Assembly: GCA_016792845.1 (NCBI GenBank)
Contig: JAEUKH010000041.1
Coordinates: forward strand, 1 to 64,000
Length of the DNA: 64,000 bases
Direction of reading: 5' to 3'
DNA from: Myxococcales bacterium
Lineage (GTDB): Bacteria > Myxococcota_A > Polyangia > Polyangiales > Ga0077539
In this document: one piece after another, positions 7,419 through 15,740 of the stretch
Layout: each line of letters begins with the position of its first letter
How positions within the stretch are numbered: position 1 is the first letter of the stretch
The notes under the pieces: model-generated
What the model was told of the DNA's origin: nothing
Database searches by the model: none
Seen by the model: only the letters and a program-made list of their open reading frames with translations
Program-made: the position numbers and the translations under genes

Positions 7419-9620
7419 TCACTCAGCCTTTCGATCGTCTCGGGTCGCGAAGCCTTCGGCCGCGGCGCGCGCGGCGTCGAAGCGCTCGACCCCCGCGAGG
7501 TTGGCCTCGCCCCAACGCGTGTTGCGGTCGGTCGCGCGATGAAGCCGCGCAGAGAACAGGTCGGCGTGGGTGAAGTTGGCCCCGTCGAGGGTGGCGTACT
7601 CGAGCACCGCGGCCATGCACCGCGCCCCGACGAGCGACGCGTTGCTGAGCTTGGCCCGGGGCAGATAGGCCCCTTCGAGCCGCACGCGGTCGAGCTTCGC
7701 GTCGCTGAGGTCGACCTCGGGGCCCACCGCCGCGCGCAGGTCGGCCTCGTCGAGGGTCACCCCGCGCAGGTCGGCCCCGGTGAAGGTGCACTGCCGCAGG
7801 TTGGCCTTCTTCAGCACCGCCCCGCCGAGCTGCGCGCCCACAAAGAGGCACCGCGGCGCGTCGACCTCGTCGAGCCGCGCGTCGCGCATCTCAGCTCCGC
7901 TAAAATCGCAGTGAATCAAGCGACTCCGCGAGAGGTCGAGCCCGCTCATGGTGGCCCCGACGAAGCTCACGCGCTCGAGCCCCGAGGCGCCGAGCGAGAC
8001 CTCGCGCAGCGACGCGCCCGCGAAGTCTGCGCCGGTGAGCTCGGCCCCTTCGAGGCTCGCGCCGTCGAGCCGCGCCCCCGCCGCGTGGACGAGCCCGAGC
8101 CTGGCGTTCTCGAGCACGGCCTCGGTGAGCACGGCCTCGGTGAGCACGGCCTCGGCGGCGTCGAGGGCCTCGGCCACGAGCTTGAAGGCCAGCACCCCCG
8201 AGAGGTCGGCCCCGCGGGCCTTGGCGTGGCTGAGGTTGGCCCGCGAGAGGTCGGCCCCCACGGCCACCGAGCCCGAGAGGTCGGCCGCACGAAAATCGGC
8301 GCCCGAGAAGACGCCGCGCGACAAATCGGCGCCGGTGAGGGTCACCCCCGAGAGCCGAGCGCCCGAGAGTTGGGCCTCGTGGAGGAGCGCACCCGTGAGA
8401 TCAGCGCCGGTGAGGTCGAGGGCCTCGAACTCAAGCGCCTCGGGCGCGGCCAGGGGCTCGGGCGCGGCCAGCACCGGCGGCGCGAGCTCGGTCGGGGCGG
8501 GCGACGGCGAGGGCGCGTCGAAGCGTCGCCAGTCTTGCATCTGCAACGACGGCAAGGCCGCCGACGGGCCCGAGAGCGCGGGCGGCAGCTGCCCCAGAAG
8601 GCTCCCCAGGGGCGGGATGTGCCCCGTCGCAGACGGCGGCAGCGGCACCGACGAGAGCTCCTGGGTCATCTCAGAGCCGCGGCGGTTCATCGGGCGGAGC
8701 GAAGCCGCGGTGGGGGCGAAGTACCGCGTCCGCTCGCCGGGCGCGGGGGCGTCTTCGGCGGCCAGGGTGTCGAGCGAGAGGTTGACGAAGCTCTGGGTCT
8801 CGTGAACCGGCGCCTCATCGAACACCACGCTGATGCGCTGCGGCTCGGCGGGCGCGAGCCCCTCGGGGAGGAGCCAGTCGAGGTTCACCGTCGTGTTCGA
8901 ATCGAGCGCCTCGTCGGCCCCCGGCGCCGCATAGAGCGACGCGAAGAGCGCGCTGTCGAGCCCCACCGTGCGCCCGCCCACCTCGGGTGCCTCGTCGTCG
9001 TCGAGCTCTTCGACCTCTTCGAGCATCTCGCTCGAGAGCTCCTCGGGCTTCGCCTTCGCGAGGGAGCCCGCCCCCATGCCCGCCACGATGTCGGCCAAGA
9101 GGTCTTCATCGAGGCTCATGGTGCCCGTACCCGCCGTCGGCAACGACGTCACCCCGGGCTCGAACACCGTCGTCGACTGAACGTCGAGCTCGTCTTCGTC
9201 GTCGGCCTCGAAGGCCGCGGCGCGACGGGCGGCGGCGCTCGCGAGCGGCTTCGGGTCGGCCAGCCGCGGCGGTTCATCCTGAGGTGGCGCCGACGGCGCC
9301 GGGCTCGCCCCAAACGGGGCCAGCGAGGGCAGCACGAGGGGCGTCACGGGGCTCAGCGTCTCGGGCGCCGCTGCGGGCTCAGACGGCGCCGCTGCGTCGA
9401 TCGTCGGCGGCGCCTCGGGCCGGGTCGCCACCCGCACCCACACCGACCGAGCGAGCCGCGCGCGGCAGAGGCGAACGCCGTAGAGACGCGCCCCGGTGAA
9501 ATCGATGCCCTCGAGCTCGGCGTCGCTCAGGTCGACGTTCTGCACCGTCACGCCTGCGAGGGAGCCGTGCGCCCGGAGATGGGCGAGCACCGCCGCCCGG
9601 TCGGTGAGTAGGTCGCTCAC
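7419..9620 (-). CDS. pentapeptide-repeat protein, long disordered middle
   Basis: 733 residues, GTG start overlapping the upstream DUF2169 stop (GTGA). A short pentapeptide segment (about 20-55, DLSDAELEGIDFTGARL) is followed by about 330 residues of Pro/Ala/Asp/Glu-rich low complexity. A long pentapeptide beta-helix (about 395-715) then follows, with A(D/N)LSxA-type coils such as DLTGADLTGALL and ANLSHAKARGADLS. Such right-handed helices act as scaffolds or DNA mimics; here the neighbours suggest a scaffold for a secretion or effector complex. A perfect 15-bp triplication lies inside the helix (see separate entry). Confidence 0.85.
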   Translation of the reverse strand: MSDLLTDRAAVLAHLRAHGSLAGVTVQNVDLSDAELEGIDFTGARLYGVRLCRARLARSVWVRVATRPEAPPTIDAAAPSEPAAAPETLSPVTPLVLPSLAPFGASPAPSAPPQDEPPRLADPKPLASAAARRAAAFEADDEDELDVQSTTVFEPGVTSLPTAGTGTMSLDEDLLADIVAGMGAGSLAKAKPEELSSEMLEEVEELDDDEAPEVGGRTVGLDSALFASLYAAPGADEALDSNTTVNLDWLLPEGLAPAEPQRISVVFDEAPVHETQSFVNLSLDTLAAEDAPAPGERTRYFAPTAASLRPMNRRGSEMTQELSSVPLPPSATGHIPPLGSLLGQLPPALSGPSAALPSLQMQDWRRFDAPSPSPAPTELAPPVLAAPEPLAAPEALEFEALDLTGADLTGALLHEAQLSGARLSGVTLTGADLSRGVFSGADFRAADLSGSVAVGADLSRANLSHAKARGADLSGVLAFKLVAEALDAAEAVLTEAVLTEAVLENARLGLVHAAGARLDGASLEGAELTGADFAGASLREVSLGASGLERVSFVGATMSGLDLSRSRLIHCDFSGAEMRDARLDEVDAPRCLFVGAQLGGAVLKKANLRQCTFTGADLRGVTLDEADLRAAVGPEVDLSDAKLDRVRLEGAYLPRAKLSNASLVGARCMAAVLEYATLDGANFTHADLFSARLHRATDRNTRWGEANLAGVERFDAARAAAEGFATRDDRKAE
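8112..8156 (-). repeat. 15-bp x3 tandem repeat inside pentapeptide helix
   Basis: Three head-to-tail copies of a 15-bp unit (8112-8126, 8127-8141, 8142-8156; the last base differs in copy 3). Each encodes exactly one pentapeptide (TEAVL on the minus strand), so unit gain or loss changes helix length without breaking the frame. Confidence 0.9.
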
Positions 9621-11647
9621 GAGGCGCCTCCCGCGAAGCCCGAGCGCTCGACCCGGGCCCCTTGGAGCAGGGCCTCACCGACCCGCACGCCGTCGGCCGA
9701 GGCGCCGAAGAGGTTGGCCCCGCGGAGGTCGGTCTGTCGCAGCTCGGCGCCGTCGAACACAGCGTTCATGAGGTTCGCGCTGGTGAGCGTGGTGCGCGCG
9801 AGGGAGGCCTCTCGGAGCGTCACGCCTTGCAGGTTTGCCCCGACCAGGCGTGCGCCGTCGAGCACCGCGCGGTCGAGGTCGCTGTCGACGAGCACCGCGT
9901 CGCTGAGCTCGGCGTCGTCGAGGCGCGCGCCCATCAAGCGAGCGCCCCGCAGCGGCGCGCCGCGGAGGTTCGCACCGGTCAAGGTCACCGGCGCCCCCGA
10001 GGCCCTCAGCTTGTCGAGCCGCGACGCGACGAACACCGCGCGGGTGAGGTCGGCCCCATCGACGGTGGTGTCGCGCAGCGAGCAGCCCTCGAAGCGCGCC
10101 TCGACAAAGGTCACCTGCGAGCACTCGACCCGGTCGAGCACGACCTCTTGCAGCACCGCGCGGGTGAGGTCAGCGTGCTGGAGATCGGAGCCCGAAAAAT
10201 TGCAGCGTGTCATGAGGGTGTTGGCCGCCACGAGGCCCTCGGCCACGACCCCTTCGGCCTGCACATCGACGAGGGTCGCGCCCTCCAGATCGGCCCCCGT
10301 GAGGTCGGCCCCGCGCAGGTCGACGCCGCTCAGGTTGGCGCCCCCGAGCTTGGCGTTGCAGAGCACCGCGTTCTTGAGCGACGCGCCCGAGAGGTTGGCC
10401 CCCGAGAGGTCGGCCCCGTTGAGCACCGCGCCCGAGAGGTCGCGCCCCGAGAGGTCGGCCCCGGGTGACGAGAGCGCCGAGAGGTCGCGCGAGGCCAACA
10501 CCGCACCGCCCGCGAGCGCCGCGGCGAAGCCCGCCACAGCCACGCCGGGAACCGTCGGCAAGGGCGGCCGCACGAAGCCCCCCGGGGGCGCCTCGACGGC
10601 CTCTCCTTCGGCCTCTGCGAGCACCGCGGCGCGGCGTACGGTCAGCGCGTCGAGGGTGCGGCCCTCAGAGAGGCCCTCGTGGCACACAAAGAGCGCCGAG
10701 ACGTCACTCGCCTTGGCGTCGCGCACCGGCACGAGCCCGCGCCAGAGCGCCACCACCTCGCCCGCCTCGGCGTCGATGAAGAGGGTGTCGCAGTGCATCG
10801 CCACGAGATGCTCTCGCCCCGACAGGGTGGCCACCACCCGCGGCGCGACGCCGGGCAAGCGCGTCTGAATCAACGCCTGCTCTGGGCGCAGGTGCCGGAG
10901 CGCGATCTCTTCATCGCCGCGCCAGAACCCGGGCGCCCATTGATCGCTCGGCGCCGAATGAAAGTAGTCGTAATCGAAGCCGCTCGGCAGAAACTGCCGC
11001 CCCGCCGCGCCCCCCTGTGACGGTGACGACGCGAGCCGACGCTGGCGCTGAAACCAGCGCGGCGAGACGGGCCCGAGGCCCCACGGCGTGACCCGCTGAT
11101 CGGGCGATTGCAAGAGCTGCTCGGGCCGCTCGATGGTCGGCAGCGGCACCCGCGCCGGGTCGACGCCCGCGGGGACGGAGCCCACGCCGACAGGGTTGTC
11201 GCGCACATCGGGCCCGCCCCAGGCGCGATCCCACGTCAGGGGCATCTCGCTAAAGGCCTCGGGCTCTGAAGGCACCCACACGCCGAGGCGACGGGCCCAC
11301 CGCCGCGCCCCGAACACCGCCGCAGATTTCTGAACCGAGCCCGCCCGAAAGGCCACCCCCGAGAAGCCTTCGGGGCCCGAGCGCGGTCGGTGGCAGAGCC
11401 CGCGCACGAGGCACTCGCCGCGGGGCTTGGGGTAGCCCTGATCGAGCCCGTAGAGCAGCTCGCGGGTCACGTCGTCGTCGGCATAGAGGTCGCCTTCGAG
11501 CGGGCGCTGGGCTTCGGCCACGCGCATGGGCTCGGCGTGGGCAAGGCCGAAGGTCGCCTTCACCACCACGCAGAGCGCCCACTGCGGCGCCCGCAACGCA
11601 AGGGGCGAGACCCCCAACTCGAACGGCGTGTCTTTGACGACCTTCAC
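9617..11647 (-). CDS. DUF2169 domain protein with C-terminal pentapeptide repeats
   Basis: 676 residues from a GTG at 11647. The frame is open to 11815, but the family's conserved beginning (VKVVKDTPFELG) sits at this GTG, and a GGAGG lies 7 nt ahead. DUF2169 (about 1-300) is a domain found beside T6SS PAAR and VgrG genes and implicated in effector loading; here it carries the characteristic WDRAWGGPDVRDNPVG and a DYDYFHSAP segment. A Pro/Ala linker is followed by pentapeptide repeats (about 420-676), e.g. ADLSGRDLSGAVLNGADLSG. Translationally coupled to the second pentapeptide protein and followed by the PAAR-like gene. Probably an adaptor/chaperone, by analogy only. Confidence 0.85.
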   Translation of the reverse strand: MKVVKDTPFELGVSPLALRAPQWALCVVVKATFGLAHAEPMRVAEAQRPLEGDLYADDDVTRELLYGLDQGYPKPRGECLVRGLCHRPRSGPEGFSGVAFRAGSVQKSAAVFGARRWARRLGVWVPSEPEAFSEMPLTWDRAWGGPDVRDNPVGVGSVPAGVDPARVPLPTIERPEQLLQSPDQRVTPWGLGPVSPRWFQRQRRLASSPSQGGAAGRQFLPSGFDYDYFHSAPSDQWAPGFWRGDEEIALRHLRPEQALIQTRLPGVAPRVVATLSGREHLVAMHCDTLFIDAEAGEVVALWRGLVPVRDAKASDVSALFVCHEGLSEGRTLDALTVRRAAVLAEAEGEAVEAPPGGFVRPPLPTVPGVAVAGFAAALAGGAVLASRDLSALSSPGADLSGRDLSGAVLNGADLSGANLSGASLKNAVLCNAKLGGANLSGVDLRGADLTGADLEGATLVDVQAEGVVAEGLVAANTLMTRCNFSGSDLQHADLTRAVLQEVVLDRVECSQVTFVEARFEGCSLRDTTVDGADLTRAVFVASRLDKLRASGAPVTLTGANLRGAPLRGARLMGARLDDAELSDAVLVDSDLDRAVLDGARLVGANLQGVTLREASLARTTLTSANLMNAVFDGAELRQTDLRGANLFGASADGVRVGEALLQGARVERSGFAGGAS

Positions 11648-11654
11648 CCTCTTG

Positions 11655-11659
11655 CCTCC
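11655..11659 (-). promoter_or_regulatory. Shine-Dalgarno that fixes the DUF2169 start
   Basis: GGAGG on the minus strand, 7 nt before the GTG at 11647. This supports the internal GTG rather than the longer open frame. Confidence 0.7.
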
Positions 11660-11813
11660 GCCCGCGCGACGCGCAAAACCACCTGCCCGCTCAGCACCCG
11701 CCGACCCACTCTCGTCGCCAACCCGAAGGCCCGCTGTCAAGGGCGCGTTGACGCAGTGTGAAGGCCCACGCACACTCAGCGTCGCGCAGTAGAGCGCCCT
11801 GAGAGGTTCGACC

Positions 11814-12776
11814 ATGTTGGCGGTTGGGACGCGTGTTCTCGGTCAGTGGCACAACGGGAGTTGGTACCCCGGTCGCATCGGTCAGGTGCAGGGATACGGT
11901 CACGCGCAACAATTCTTTGTCGAGTTCGACGACGGCGACACCGCGTGGCTGACCTTCGACCGCGTGCGCGTCGAGGGCGGGGCGCAGCCGCAGAAGGGCT
12001 ACGGTCAGCCCGCCCACGCGACGAGTTGGGCCGCCGGCGCCGCGGTGCTCGGCGATTGGACCGAAGACAGCTGGTACGAGGGCTACATCGCCGACGCCAA
12101 CAGCAACGGCACGATGTTCTTCGTCCAGTTCGACGACGGCGACTCGAAGTGGCTCCCGCCGCAGAAGATTCGGCCGCGCTTCAACGCCCCGAGCCACGCG
12201 CCCGGCGCGGCGGCGCAGCTCTCGGTCGGCACCCGGGTGTCGGGCGAGTGGTCAAACGGCGGCTGGTACAACGGCGCCATCGCTCGTCAAAACATCAACC
12301 AAAGCATGTGCTTTGTGCAGTTCGACGACGGCGACGTGAAGTGGCTCGGGCCCGACAAGATCCGCGCCTTGGGGGCGCCGCGCAGCGCGCCGATCGCACC
12401 ATCAGGCAGCGCCCCGAGCCCGGGGTCTCGGGTCTCGGGCGAGTGGTCGCCGGGCGCCTGGTACGACGGCACCGTGGCCGAGCTGAGCCCCGACGGGCAG
12501 AGCTATTTCATTCAGTTCGACGACGGCGACACGGCGTGGCTCCGGCTCCACCAGCTGCGGCCCCTCGGGGGCGGGGCGCCGGCGGTCGCGGCGCCGGCGT
12601 ATGTGGCGCCCGCGGCGCAGCCCGCGTGGCCTGGTGCGGCAGCGTCGCATGCCCCCGGCGAGCGCGTGGTCGAGAAGGTGATCGAGCGCCAGGTGCTGGT
12701 GGTGCGCTGTCAGTTTTGTCGCAAGCTCACGCCCGTCGACATGAGCGAATGCAAAGAGTGCGGCGCGAAGATGTGA
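11814..12776 (+). CDS. four Tudor/Agenet-like repeats plus zinc ribbon
   Basis: 320 residues. Four copies of a roughly 50-residue SH3-like barrel at about 1-54, 71-122, 136-187 and 202-252. Each has the pattern VGxRVxGxWxxGxWYxGxI, then FFVQFDDGDxxWL, then I/VR. The aromatic residues (W-WY, F, W) occupy positions that form the methyl-lysine/arginine cage in Tudor domains. A low-complexity linker (253-285) precedes a C-terminal zinc ribbon (CQFC...CKEC, about 302-318). No signal peptide, so cytosolic or secreted by a signal-less route. Divergent from the DUF2169 operon across 166 bp and abutting DUF72 with no gap. Ligand unknown: bacterial members of this fold are poorly characterised. Confidence 0.8.
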   Translation: MLAVGTRVLGQWHNGSWYPGRIGQVQGYGHAQQFFVEFDDGDTAWLTFDRVRVEGGAQPQKGYGQPAHATSWAAGAAVLGDWTEDSWYEGYIADANSNGTMFFVQFDDGDSKWLPPQKIRPRFNAPSHAPGAAAQLSVGTRVSGEWSNGGWYNGAIARQNINQSMCFVQFDDGDVKWLGPDKIRALGAPRSAPIAPSGSAPSPGSRVSGEWSPGAWYDGTVAELSPDGQSYFIQFDDGDTAWLRLHQLRPLGGGAPAVAAPAYVAPAAQPAWPGAAASHAPGERVVEKVIERQVLVVRCQFCRKLTPVDMSECKECGAKM

Positions 12777-13727
12777 CTACCCGCTCAAGGCTTCGGCCAG
12801 CGCCTCGATGGTGAGCGGGCTCGACCCCTCGGCCTTGTTGTTGACCAAGACGAAGGTCTCGCGCCGGGCGGCGAGGGCCTCTCGCACCATCGCCACCACC
12901 TCGCCGCGCATGCTCGGGTCGACGGCCTTCAGCGCCGAGAAGGGCGCGAAAGCGGCCTTGCGCTCTGCGTATTTTGTGCCCGGCGCCAAGAGCAGCCGCA
13001 GCACCGCGCGGGGCTGAGAGGCCACCGGGAGGTGTCGCGCTTGACGCCCCGGTGAGGGCATCGCGCTCCAATAGTTGTAGACGTGAGAGACCCCGTGCTT
13101 GGCGAGGACGTCGGCGTAGACGCGCCGAAAGTGAGCGCTCTCGCGGAGCTCGACGGCGTACCCGAGGCTGCGCGGCAAGGCGCCGAGGAAGTCGTCGAGC
13201 CGCGCGGCGAAGTCTTCGACCGAGAGACGAAAGCTCGGCACCATCGGCGGAAACTCGAAGATCACCATCGCGGTGCGATGCGCGAAATGGGCCGCCAGGG
13301 CGTCGCCCATGTCGCGGAGGTACCGCGTCGCCGAGAGGTAGTCGGGGTTCGCCTGAGGGGTCGCCCGAGGGTCACCCGGCAGCACCGCCGAGGTGACCGT
13401 CGCGGGGGCCTTGATGCACGCGCGAAACCCCGGCGGGAGCTGCGCGTCGTAGCGCTGAAGGTCGCGCGCAGGGATGGGCGCGTAGTACCCGCGGTCGATG
13501 CCCACGGTACGAAAGAGCGGCGATTCGGCGTACTCGCTGAGCCCCGTGCGGGCCAGCACCGACTCACTCGGCGCGCCGCGGTACACGATGCCCGCCCACC
13601 CCGGGAAGCTCCACGACGACGTGCCGAAGTGGAGCAAGGGGTCGAGCTGCGCGGCGAGACGACGCTGACGGGCGTGGCGCGCGGCGAGGGGGTCTTCCGA
13701 GGCGAAGAGTCGAGGTTGCGTGGGCAT
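12777..13727 (-). CDS. DUF72 family TIM-barrel protein
   Basis: 316 residues from the ATG at 13727 (frame open to 13922). DUF72 (YecE-like) is a TIM-barrel family of unknown activity. Visible hallmarks: FGTSSWSFPGWAGIVY near residues 32-47, EYAESPLFRTVGID, FRACIKAPATVT, YAVELRES and the C-terminal VLVNNKAEGSSPLT. Convergent with the Tudor-repeat gene: the stop codons are adjacent, with no base between them. Confidence 0.9.
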   Translation of the reverse strand: MPTQPRLFASEDPLAARHARQRRLAAQLDPLLHFGTSSWSFPGWAGIVYRGAPSESVLARTGLSEYAESPLFRTVGIDRGYYAPIPARDLQRYDAQLPPGFRACIKAPATVTSAVLPGDPRATPQANPDYLSATRYLRDMGDALAAHFAHRTAMVIFEFPPMVPSFRLSVEDFAARLDDFLGALPRSLGYAVELRESAHFRRVYADVLAKHGVSHVYNYWSAMPSPGRQARHLPVASQPRAVLRLLLAPGTKYAERKAAFAPFSALKAVDPSMRGEVVAMVREALAARRETFVLVNNKAEGSSPLTIEALAEALSG

Positions 13728-13857
13728 CGTCGCGAGGGCCGAGTGTGCAGGGCCTCGCGCCGCTTTCGCCAGAACCCGACGCGCCCGCGCGGCTCCCGCG
13801 GCCTGAGTGTCGACGAAGCGCTGGGCGCGGCGCGACGATTCGCGGCAGACTCGGGCC

Positions 13858-15153
13858 ATGCGTGAGCCTTCTTCTCGCGACGCGGTCGCCCTCAGGGCCC
13901 TCTTGGCGCGCGTCGATCGCACCCTCGATGCCGAGCGAAAGACCCGGGTGCTCGAGACCCTGGCCTGGCCGCGCGAGGTCGAGCACGCGTTCTTCGCCGC
14001 CCACGCCGAGCGGCTCCCCGCGCCGCGCTACGAGGTCGACCGCGACGCCCTCAACGCGCGCATCGCGAGCCTCGACGCCCTCGAAGCGACGCTGCCCGAG
14101 GGCGACGTGATCGGGTACTGGCTCCGCGGCGTGGTGGCGAGCCTCCGCGACGCAAACCGCCTGATGCTGGCCCTCGGCACCACCGAGTTCTACCGCGTCT
14201 CTCGCGCGCTCTACGGCTCGGCCCGCACCCGCTTTCGGGGTGACAGCGAGCGCAACCTCGACCTCGCCGAGCACCTCATCGAGCGCCTCGACGATCACCC
14301 CGGCGACGCGGCCCGCGACGACGACGCCGTGCCCCTCTCGGCCGACGAGCTCGTTCAGTACCTGACCTCCCGCGCACGCGAGGAGCTCCCCGCGATGAGC
14401 CTTCAGATCGGCCTCGACCCGGGCATCACCGCGAAGGTGATCGCCGGCGCGAACCGCGTGCGGGTGCGGCCCGACGCGCGCTTCTCGGTCGACGAAGCCG
14501 AGGGGCTCTGGCACCACGAGGTCGAGACCCACTGCCTCAGCGCGCAGAACGGCGCGGCCCAGTCGGCGTGCCGCTTTCTCCGCTCGGGCGGGCCTCGCGC
14601 GACGCGCACCCAAGAGGGCCTCGCGGTCTTCGCAGAGCTCCATCACCACTGCCTGACCACCGCGCGCATGCGGCGCCTCGCCGAGCGCGTGCGGCTCGTG
14701 GCCATGGCCGAAGACGGCGCGAGCTTCATCGACCTTTACCGGTACCTCCTGGGCATGGGGGCCGAGCCGCGAGAGGCGTACTTTGATGCCCAGCGCATTT
14801 GCAGGGGCGGGCGCGTCGAGGGCGGGGCGCCCTTCACCAAAGACGCGACGTATCTCGCGGGCCTGGTCGACGTGCACGCCTTCCTCGCGGTGACGGTGCG
14901 CGGGGGGCTCCGCGATGAGCTAGAGCTCTTGGTCGCGGGCCGCATCACCCTCGACGATCTTGAGCCCCTGGTGCTGCTCCAGCAGCTCGGCATCCTCACC
15001 CGGCCGCGGTTCTTGCCTCGCTGGATTCGCCGCTGGAACAGCCTCCTCCCTGATTTCGCCTTCCGCGCCTTCCTCGACGAGGTGACGCTGCGACCGGTCG
15101 AGACGCACTTCGCGTCGCTCCTTGAGACCGCGGGAGTTCGGCCCCGAAGCTGA
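13858..15153 (+). CDS. DUF1704/MATCAP-like metallopeptidase (QEGLA protein)
   Basis: 431 residues from the ATG at 13858. It belongs to DUF1704, whose bacterial members are named for a QEGLA motif and whose animal members (MATCAP) are zinc peptidases that trim tubulin. The gluzincin-like HEVETH sits near residues 220-225, and TQEGLAVFAE, which supplies the third ligand, about 35 residues later. The substrate in bacteria is unknown. The start is supported by an in-frame ATG after a poorly conserved stretch. Its 3' end borders the hairpin-rich non-coding region. Confidence 0.85.
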   Translation: MREPSSRDAVALRALLARVDRTLDAERKTRVLETLAWPREVEHAFFAAHAERLPAPRYEVDRDALNARIASLDALEATLPEGDVIGYWLRGVVASLRDANRLMLALGTTEFYRVSRALYGSARTRFRGDSERNLDLAEHLIERLDDHPGDAARDDDAVPLSADELVQYLTSRAREELPAMSLQIGLDPGITAKVIAGANRVRVRPDARFSVDEAEGLWHHEVETHCLSAQNGAAQSACRFLRSGGPRATRTQEGLAVFAELHHHCLTTARMRRLAERVRLVAMAEDGASFIDLYRYLLGMGAEPREAYFDAQRICRGGRVEGGAPFTKDATYLAGLVDVHAFLAVTVRGGLRDELELLVAGRITLDDLEPLVLLQQLGILTRPRFLPRWIRRWNSLLPDFAFRAFLDEVTLRPVETHFASLLETAGVRPRS

Positions 15154-15740
15154 GAATTGCGTGCGACAAATTCGCGGGCGCCGCGGCCCTGAGGGTAGGG
15201 TCAGTTTTGTCGCGAGTCGCTCCGCTGGGAGCCGAACGTCGGCGCCCTCTGCGGGCACGGGTCACTTACCTCCCCCGTGCGCGGAGAGGGCTCGTCGAAA
15301 CGGCGGCTCTGTCAGAGCGAAACGCGCGCGGCCCGGCGTTCTCATTGATGCGCCCGCGCTGGGACCTTCCCCCGGATTTTAGGGCGGAGACCAGTGAGAA
15401 CGCCGGGTCCGCGAACGCTAAGCGGGTGCACACGCCGTCGCGGTGTGGACGCCCGTGAGACGCCCCGCGGTTCGTGCCGACGTGCCGAAGGGGTGAAAGG
15501 TTCGCCGCGCTCCGAGTGAGGGTCTCACGGCCCTCGCGCTGAGGAGCGCACGTGGTTCCGCGATGGGGTTCGCGTGATCGGAAGAGGCCGTCTCAAAGCC
15601 CGCGGGGGGAGTACGGTCTGGCGGTCATGCGGCAGGCGCGAGGGAGCGCCTCCCCCATCGTTCGAGAAGCCACACTCGCGCGTGCGGCGCCGACGCTTCA
15701 TGGCTTCTCCCATGGCGTCGGCGTCGCACGACCCCCGCGG
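15154..15740. other. 587-bp non-coding gap between convergent genes
   Basis: No reading frame here resembles a protein. The left half holds four consecutive strong inverted repeats (described as a candidate RNA); the right part (about 15550-15740) shows nothing I can interpret. Confidence 0.6.
15244..15549 (+). ncRNA. candidate structured RNA, four consecutive hairpins
   Basis: Stem 1: 15244-15261 with 15274-15291, 16 of 18 positions paired, 12-nt loop. Stem 2: 15330-15347 with 15392-15409, 18 uninterrupted pairs including two G-U, and an inner 5-bp helix (15351-15355 with 15382-15386). Stem 3: 15422-15437 with 15441-15456, loop UCG, one 2x2 internal loop and three G-U pairs. Stem 4: 15507-15513 with 15543-15549, plus GAGGG/CCCTC inside. 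All G-U pairs are G-U on the plus strand; on the minus strand they would be A-C mismatches, which favours plus-strand transcription. It does not match tRNA, tmRNA, RNase P or SRP RNA signatures that I can recognise. Confidence 0.35.

Noticed and set aside
6993..9611. 872-residue plus-strand frame over the pentapeptide gene
   Set aside because: Shadow of the pentapeptide repeat in the complementary frame; no conserved domain.
5278..11647. complete type VI secretion system
   Set aside because: No VgrG, Hcp, sheath, ClpV, TssJ/L/M or baseplate genes are present, only accessory-type proteins.
15154..15740. tRNA, tmRNA, RNase P or SRP RNA in the hairpin region
   Set aside because: No CCA-type acceptor, T-loop, tmRNA tag frame, RNase P core or SRP tetraloop signature could be found by eye.
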